From contig CAMZMU010000062.1 of the NCBI GenBank assembly GCA_947311845.1, forward strand, positions 49,292,362 through 49,356,361: a stretch of 64,000 nt of DNA. The letters are read 5' to 3'. Shown piece by piece: positions 57,120 to 64,000 of this stretch. The notes under the pieces are model-generated. The model was given only the letters and a program-made list of their open reading frames with translations. It was not told the origin of the DNA and ran no database searches. The number at the start of each line of letters is the position of its first letter. Positions within the stretch are counted from its first letter, which is position 1. This DNA comes from Poa pratensis (lineage: Eukaryota > Streptophyta > Magnoliopsida > Poales > Poaceae). The position numbers were made by a program, and so were the translations under genes.

Positions 57120-59320
57120 CTTGCTATAAACAATTGTTTGGGGCACCGGATCCTAGTTTCTTCTCTATGGTGGAGTCTGTTAATGATGATTTACCACAAA
57201 TTTCACCACAAGAAAATTTAATCTTGACTGCCGCTTTCAGTGAGAAGGAGGTATTCGAGGATATTTCACAAATGGAACATAATAAAGCTCCCGGACCGGA
57301 TGGGTTACTGATTACCCCCAAGAGCAGGGGATCACTATAGCACCTCTCAATGTGGAAGTAAGGTATCGATCCGCAGGAGCAAGAAGGAAAAGTTATCTAT
57401 TCCCTACAACTAAAGTGTCACAAGTTTTAGTTGATTATGCACTAAACAAGTTTAAGGAGCAAGGTGGTTGATTTGATGGATGGAAGTTTAATGTAACCAA
57501 GCAAGAATGTAAAAGTGTTCCAATCCTCTTCAATGCAAGAGGACAAGACAAAGGTTTTCTCTTATAGGAACAATGGACATGGGTTCACTTAATCCTCTCT
57601 CTCATCTATAGTGATTATCATGTTATAGATAAAGTACACACAATTGTCATGTTTTAATGGTAGCTTTTATAACGGCTATATGTCCTAAAACACATAGTTG
57701 AAAGAAATACTCATTTGTGTTGCTAGGTCACCCTCGTAAGGCTAGCGTGGTTGTTGTCACTCCCACATCATACTCTTCCTTTTTACCCCCAGATAAAGGA
57801 TGTTGGGCGGTACTGTGTCACTCAATACCTACGCCGTGTCACATCGGCCATCTCGTACCCACATACATCATACTTCATAATGGACAATATTCTAGACACT
57901 AGTGCAATGATTTATATTTCGTGTGTGTTACCACATCTCTCTCATCTATCTACACTTGGTGGTGTCAATCACCTCATGATAAAGATAAACAAGGCATTAT
58001 GCATAAATCAAACCATCACATGCATCATAGAATATCTCCAAAGTATGACAAGTCATAAAAGATCCAACACAACAGTAAATGCATAACAAATATTATCTCA
58101 CACCACAATATCCACCATGAGAATTACATAGATGACCGTAATCATGTTCAACAGCTCATACGGTACTAATTAGTGAAGCTCAAAGAGAGGAGAGATACAT
58201 AAGTTACCACCACAAACCCAAATCCAGGGGTGGACTACTCCCCCTTCATCATGGAGACGGTGGCGAAGTCGTTGGAGAAGGTGGAGACCACCTCGGCAGC
58301 GCCCCGCCGGAGTTCTCCCCCTCCAATCTGCAGCTCCTGATCTCCGTTTTGGTGTTTCTGTGTTTATGCGGCGCTCCTTTCGCGAAACGTCATGGGACCT
58401 TTTTTATAGGCGTTTTTAGGTCAAGACGAAGGCGGTGGAGAAAGGATCGACGGCTGCGGAGCCACGAGGTCCAAACGGGTGGGTCCCACGCAGGCACAGT
58501 ACCTGGCCGCGTGGGCCACCCCCTTTTTGCCTTGCGGGCTCCGTTTGCTTGATTCCTTCGCTCCTAGGTCTTCTTCCTTCCAAAATAATGACCTCTGTAT
58601 TTTTCCAGAATTTTATGACGACGTTTGGGTCCCTGAAACATAAAAGGTAAAAAATAGGGTTTTCTGCCTGCGCAGGGTTAATTCCATAAAAATAGGAAAT
58701 CATTAAGATATTTCCAAAATCATGATAAAACATTGATATAACCCTTATATGATGCAAATAAGATTGAATATGAGTGAATAAAGTGCAAAGTTCATGTATA
58801 CATTTTACATGCATCAGTTACCGGCTGAGTTCTACCAAAAGTTTTGGGAAGTCATTAAGACTGACTTGATGGCTATGTTTTCTCAATTACATAATGGTGA
58901 TGTACCTCTGTTTAAATTGAACTTTGGGGTTATTACTTTGCTGAACAAAAAAGAGGATGCGAGTAGGATCGAACAGTACAGACCTATATGTTTATTGAAT
59001 GTTAGCTTCAAGATATTTACTAAAGTGGGGACAAATCGGGTGTCATCAATTGCGCATAAAGTCACTAGACCTTCGGAATCTGCTTTCATTCCAGGGTGGA
59101 ACATACTTGAAGGGGTGGTAATAATTCTGCATGAATCTATCCATGAAATACAAAGGAAAAAATTAGATGGTGTGCTTTTCAAAATTCATTTTGAAAAGGC
59201 ATACGATAAAGTTAAATGGTCTTTCCTACAACAGGCACTACGCATGAAGGGTTTTGATCCTAAATGGTGTGAGTGGGTAGGCCGTTTTATTCAGGGAGGG
59301 AGTGTTGGATAACCTACATA
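57120..59320 (+). mobile_element. LINE reverse transcriptase fragment split by a solo LTR
   Basis: Left part (57134-57304) reads FGAPDPSFFSMVESVNDDLP to EHNKAPGPDG. Right part (58818-59312) resumes exactly at LPAEFYQKFWEVI and continues with YRPICLLNVSFKIFTKV, SAFIPGWNILEGVVI and LFKIHFEKAYDKVKWSFL, conserved L1-type RT blocks. The frame is uninterrupted across both halves once the LTR and one TSD copy are ignored. The catalytic 'YADD' part lies beyond the break at 59313, where the Argonaute copy starts. Confidence 0.85.
57309..58816 (-). mobile_element. solo LTR (Gypsy type)
   Basis: Begins TGATTACCCCCAAGAGCAGG and ends ACATGCATCA, i.e. TG...CA. An exact 5-bp TSD GTTAC flanks it (57304-57308, 58817-58821). 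1508 bp with no internal domain and no second LTR. Likely minus orientation by comparison with the LTR at 53470. Confidence 0.88.
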
Positions 59321-60079
59321 TAAGGATATGCACATAATATTGACAATAACCCAACTAAAAAATTGGATTAAATGGATATCTTACCGAATTAGGCCACCAT
59401 CTTCAGTTCCGTGTGGTTTAAACAAGGAAGACATCATTTCTAGTTTGGGTGCTGAGAGGCCACTCGCGAGAACTAACCACCTGAACAAAATCCAAAGCCA
59501 TAGTTACAAATAGTCATAACAAGACTTACAATCATTCAGATGATTATATTCAGAGAGTAAAACTGTATCCCTCTTACCGCAGCAATGGAAGGTCTATCAG
59601 ATTGCCCAGGTTGACCATGTGACACATCCATGCCCAAGATCATAGTTGGCACTGCTGACATAATAGGTATCGCACGGGACACTTCAATTTGCAGCAATGT
59701 GTTCAGCCCACCGAGCTGGGTAACAACAGGTGAAAAGACAACAACCATGAGCATATACAACAACCAATGATAAATACAAAAAAAAAGAAAAAAAAGGGTC
59801 ATATCAACAAGCCTTAGCATTTATCTTCAGCAGCACATTGTTTAGGTATTGATCATTGACTCTTGTTGGAGCTAGGCATTGCGTAACAATGCCAAATTTC
59901 ACTAGACACTTCCTCTTCCAAGGACTTGGAAGAAGTAAATATATATTATGTATTCTGCAACAGGTGATCGTGCTTATAAGGAAGGGTAACAAATAATGAC
60001 AATAAAAAACATGAACCTACCATAAACTTCGTTGTTTTTCCTCTCGGGAAGAAGGCACAGGAGGAACCTGGGTGCTCCA
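59321..60079 (-). pseudogene. partial duplicate of the AGO4-like gene (exons 12-15)
   Basis: Near-identical to 32090-32870 in the same orientation, including introns. Exon 15 copy at about 59395-59484 has lost roughly 33 bp; exon 14 copy is at about 59579-59718 (with [20 protein letters not shown]); exon 13 copy at about 59814-59926; exon 12 is cut at 60079 in the middle of the 'PGAPRFLLC' block by a MITE. It cannot encode a functional Argonaute. Confidence 0.9.
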
Positions 60080-60437
60080 GTGCTCCTGCCACTTTAAAAA
60101 ATTCAAAAAATAAATTTAAAAGTTTCAAAAAAATCTGAAAAAAATCATGCATGTTCTCGATGATGTACCTTGCAGACTTGCAAAATCACAATGCACAATT
60201 CTATATATTTCGACCTACACAAAAATGACAAATTTAGAGATCTTATTATAGTTAACAATGCATAGTTTCAAATCTCCCCATTTTGTCTTTTTTGTTTAGA
60301 CTATAATATAAATGATTATGCATTGAGATATTGCACGCACGTAGTATAGATCATTGAGAATACGCATGATTTTTTTCAGATTTTTTTGAAACATGTAAAT
60401 TTATTTTTCGAAATTTTTAAAGTGGCAGGAGCACTGT
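60080..60437. mobile_element. MITE with TGCTCCTGCCACTTTAAA ends
   Basis: The ends TGCTCCTGCCACTTTAAA and TTTAAAGTGGCAGGAGCA are inverted repeats around an AT-rich core that is itself partly palindromic. It interrupts the duplicated Argonaute exon 12. No clear TSD, and the right flank is not Argonaute sequence, so the insertion was followed by rearrangement. Confidence 0.7.
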
Positions 60438-60479
60438 AGCTCGGGTGCACAAAGTAGTTTCCGAAGTTTTACACATTAC

Positions 60480-61190
60480 ACCCGACCCGAGCTCCGCATA
60501 GTTAGGATGTACACAGCCGTCATAAATTCAACAATACCAAAATAAATAAAAAGGTGAATTACATACCATGATGAGAAATTATAGAAACGTCTATGGTGGT
60601 GGAGTGCCGATCCACAAATTATGTTGTCATCCATGTTAAGATAAAAAGTCCATCGCTGCATGCTCCAGTCTTGTACACACCTCTGTAAATAGGTCTCGAT
60701 GCTCCACCCATGATAACGGTGACCAAGAACGGAACGTAGTTGGCTCCTATAGATAGCCTGCATGAGAGATGAATTTTTATTATTAAAAAACTTATCGTTT
60801 CTACACAGCCATAGCGACCATATAACGACAAGCGCTGCCACCCTAATAAGTCATTTAAACCTATAATCCACACCATTCAGACAACTGCCAAAAATATTTG
60901 CAATGCTTCGTGGTTGGTATAAATTAGAACCTATCTGTATGATTTGACCATATAAAACCAGCAAATTTACACTCAAAAAATAATTGATTAATAGTCTCGT
61001 CCTTACGATAGAAGACAAACTTTTTACTTCTAGGCCAATTACGTTTCACAAGGCTATCTTTAGTGAGAATTACTGCTCGACGAAAATACCACGTAAAGAC
61101 TGTTTTTCAGTGGAATCTTCATCTTCCAATTTTTTTTTATTATCTACTGGGACATCTGGTTGGATGAGTCACCGAGAATTATGTCTTGAG
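60480..61190 (-). mobile_element. LINE 3' fragment (zf-RVT region)
   Basis: Minus strand: AALVVIWSLWLCRNDKFFNN, NSSLMQAIYRSQLRSVLGHR and a Trp-rich end, the C-terminal region of plant L1 elements. Upstream parts are frameshifted. It lies between the two halves of the duplicated Argonaute segment. Confidence 0.7.
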
Positions 61191-61200
61191 TAGAAGCATT

Positions 61201-62654
61201 TCAATAACGATAAAAAATAATAGCATAGTTAATGACACACAATCATAAGAAACGACTTTTTCGAGCATTTTTTATGCAAAATCATCAATGATAGTTAGGG
61301 ATGACACCCGCAGGGTATGGGTAAGGGTGGAGCCACCCCATACCCTTACCCGTCACCCGTGTCTATACCCTTGTGCGGGTACAACTTTTTCCCATACCCT
61401 TCACCCGGCAGGGTAAAGGGTTACCCGCGGGTAAAAATACCCTCGTTTGCAACACACATATTGAGCAGAAAATAGTCGTAAAAAATATCGTATAATCATA
61501 TAACTTTAACCAGCATCACATTTTAAACCACAACACAAAATCATGAATAGCAGCACATTGTCAAAAGCAACAGATTGTAAACAACTAGGTATCAGTATGC
61601 CTGGTGGGACCAGGAATGTGAAGCCCCTATCCCAGTCGTTCATGGCATCATGCATCGCATGATTGAAAAAAGTTTAGTACATTAGGTTATTATTCGGAGC
61701 CCACTTATTAGTTGTCATAAATTTAAAAGGGTACATGGGTACACGGGTATGGGTTCATATAACCCATACCCGTACCCTCTCCACCCAATGGGTACAAGAT
61801 TTCCCCATTTGCATACCCATGCTTATTTTTTCCTCCCAAACCCTTACCCTAATAGGGGTTTTACCCTGCAGGGTACGCGGGTAATGGGTACCCATTGCCA
61901 TCTTAATAGTATCGAGATTGACATAATCCAACGTATTTTTCTCAATAGAACATATGGGCATCCCATTTAATGTTCCCTGCAACATGGTTGACCTCACATA
62001 AGTTTTAGTAATAACTTTAACTTTTAAGAACTTCTCTGAGCCTCCGTCACATGTAAATTTTGGTGGATTATATAAGCAACTAAAACATACAGGTTACAAT
62101 ACGCAGCCCTAACAAACTCAAAAATCTCATCAGCTGACATGAATATATTTGACAAAGTCGTTTGTATTGGTGGCATTTTGGCACCTAGTAGCATATGCCC
62201 CCTGTTTTTATAATCCGATTGAACCATATTTTAAATGTCAAAAAATTCGGAGAACACGCGTACATCTCGACGTTCTATGTGATGACAAAGTCATGAACGG
62301 AAAACCGACAATTTTTTGTGTCGTCGGTAAAAAAGGCAAAATTTGGTGTTAAAGAGCATTTTACAAGTATGTCAAAATGTACACGCGTTTTTTTGTTTGA
62401 TATTAAAAAAAAATCTGGTGGCAGGAGCATATACTCTGATGTGTTATACTGAATTTCCCTTTCAATTCAGAAAATACATCATTTGATTCAACATATGACG
62501 AGTCGTCGTGTGAGATGCAGAAATCGAAGCTCGAAGGGTGTAAGATGTGTAGTAGTACTAGTATGGTAGTATGTCTCACGTGCCCTTGTATGCTGACTGG
62601 TTGGGCCTCTCATTTTATTGGTTCATAGTCCATCTAGTTGGGCCTTTTAACTAA
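61201..62654 (-). repeat. duplicate of the Argonaute 5' flank
   Basis: Matches 38130-39010 closely (for example GAAACGACTTTTTCGAGCAT and GACATAATCCAACGTATTTT) in the same orientation and order relative to the Argonaute exon copy. Interrupted by a hAT-like insertion at 61296-61902 and ended by a Helitron-like terminus at 62655. Confidence 0.88.
61296..61902. mobile_element. hAT-like non-autonomous element, GGGTA-rich
   Basis: Starts TAGGGATGACACCCGCAGGG and ends GGTACCCATTGCCATC, inverted over the GATGRCA part. The flanks ATGATAGT (61288-61295) and TTAATAGT (61903-61910) look like a decayed 8-bp TSD. The duplicate at 38220-38240 shows the uninterrupted site. Both ends are packed with GGGTA / TACCC units. 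Confidence 0.65.
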
Positions 62655-62685
62655 CTAGCAAGGTGGCCCTCGCAAATGCGAGGGC
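62655..62685 (-). mobile_element. Helitron-like 3' terminus
   Basis: Minus strand: a perfect stem-loop GCCCTCGCATTTGCGAGGGC (62666-62685), seven bases, then CTAG and T. This is the canonical Helitron 3' layout. It falls exactly where similarity to the Argonaute flank copy (about 39010) stops, supporting an insertion. The body would run rightward beyond the window. Confidence 0.6.
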
Positions 62686-64000
62686 ATTATCTTTAACATA
62701 TTAAATAGATCATCTATGAATTTTATTTAAGATTTCAGTGATAGTAAAAGCATGGAATTCTTAATTAGATGGTTTTATGGACACAAAAAATGTAATGGTA
62801 AGTGAAATAATATGTGCGAAAATAGTTTGAAACATATTAATTTGTGGCGGAATGTGCAATATTTTAAAAAATGTCATGTCACGGTTTTATAACGTTGGTA
62901 GCGCTATTTTCATCAATTTGTACTCCTGTCATATTTTCCCAACTCCCGAATCCATGTGATCTACAAAGCTACTCAGATGTTATCATGTCTAGTCACACAA
63001 CTATTTCAAAATTTTAATTTGTCACAAATTTATTAAATGTCCTCGAGTCTCTATTTCCATGGCACCACAAATAGGTAAACTGCTTGACCGGCGTACCTAA
63101 AACAACAAAAACCAAATATATTTTTGATGGCAATTGTATGTCTACTAAAATCTTGATGATTTAATTTTATTCCTACAAAAAGTTTATTCAATTTTCAAAA
63201 AAGGTTTCATGCAAAAACTAATAATTTATCTTTATGTGCGATCAGTATCGAACCATTCTTAAGATTTATAACGCAGCATTCTCAATGTGAACAAATCCTA
63301 GGATTAATCATTCTGCAAAATAAATCGTTTTGAAATTACTTTCACAATAAAGTCAATAGATACATGTTTGAACTTATGTACATCCTCTTATCACATCAAC
63401 GTAACATATGTGTAGTAATACTTCTATAAGAGCATCAGCCTTATCTCTAGTTAACGATATTGAAACTCACCACTATGCACATCTTGTGTGTGACTCTCCT
63501 TTTTCGGTTGACATCAGCTGCCCTAGGAGGTGAGCTCAAATCCAATTTCTAAACTTTGATAGTGTGTTCATGAAAACCTTAAGGTTATAGAGAGAAATCT
63601 TTCCCCAAAAGAGGCAAATATTTTGTTTCCTATTCTTACGCCAATATGAAAATTTCATTCGGAGTAAGCACCGTTAAAAGGCAGTATGGCAGCCTACCAT
63701 CCCGTGTCACTACTTTTTTTTAGATTGACAGGGATAAGTCACCGGTTCCATTCCGCATGAAACTTTGGTTACCATACGGATACAATTATCTGACGACATT
63801 ATTAGAAACACATGGATAATAGTGAAAGTACAATAGTGCAATGTATTGATGATCGCTGACATATTAGAGGTGAGAAGTGATGAGAAATAGTAAAATGAAA
63901 TTGAAAGTTGTTAGTGTATATTTAATCTTAATAATAAAAGGTAGAAAATATGTTGGGAATAATGTGATCTTTTTCCACTATAATTTTTTTGAATTAGAAA
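62686..64000. other. AT-rich sequence, possible Helitron interior
   Basis: No ORF with recognisable domains. No RepHel motifs, so any Helitron here would be non-autonomous or continue outside the window. Confidence 0.35.

Noticed and set aside
61310..61880. Telomere-like GGGTA repeats
   Set aside because: Irregular and in both orientations, not the plant TTTAGGG array; part of a transposable element.

Overview
The window is plant nuclear DNA from a grass, most likely a Pooideae/Triticeae-type genome. This rests on spliced plant genes, Stowaway elements with the CTCCCTCC-type termini, CACTA ends with the 'CTTTAGTCCCGGTT' subterminal motif, and Gypsy LTR families familiar from wheat and barley relatives. 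Nothing bacterial or viral was seen. Most of the 64 kb is transposable elements, many with terminal repeats and target-site duplications (TSDs) that can be read directly.

Host genes. (1) 277-2945, minus: an 11-exon GH1 beta-glucosidase with two one-base lesions. (2) 22969-25806, plus: a 3-exon choline-transporter-like (DUF580/PNS1-like) membrane protein with a frameshift near its C-terminal third. (3) 30813-35527, minus: a 22-exon AGO4-clade Argonaute with the PIWI DDH triad intact but one base missing in the first coding exon. (4) about 50471-50852, minus: a small ORF for a 60-residue hydrophobic protein, split by a 169-bp hAT MITE. Part of the Argonaute gene and its 5' flank is duplicated, in the same order and orientation, at 59321-62654. 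That copy is a pseudogene filled with other elements.

Element layout, left to right. Long imperfect foldback (3320-3620). Non-autonomous hAT carrying a ROH1/DUF793-like fragment (4391-5674). Tourist-like MITE (6986-7276). LINE tail (7290-7895). MULE with 211-bp TIRs and a truncated transposase (8346-12379). Second MULE with no recognisable transposase, a 330-bp tandem array and two unknown ORFs (13043-17226). AT-rich repeats and Helitron-like ends (17236-22500). Third, short GC-rich MULE (26544-27713). One-ended CACTA (27774-30010). Complete non-autonomous CACTA carrying PDS5/Tudor-like exons (39289-43799). Gypsy element with both LTRs but no gag (44089-49637). Two poly(A) retroposons with 15-18 bp TSDs (35688-37152, 51097-51898). 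A Gypsy LTR with adjoining internal DNA (53470-56890). A solo LTR inside a LINE reverse transcriptase (57309-58816). A further LINE fragment, a hAT-like element, and a Helitron-like end opening the final AT-rich stretch.

Recurring themes are gene-fragment capture by three different DNA-transposon superfamilies, and small reading-frame lesions in otherwise well-conserved genes. The lesions could be real decay or uncorrected base-call errors. I could run no alignment or search. Family names come from recognising motifs, and boundaries from reading terminal repeats and TSDs by eye.
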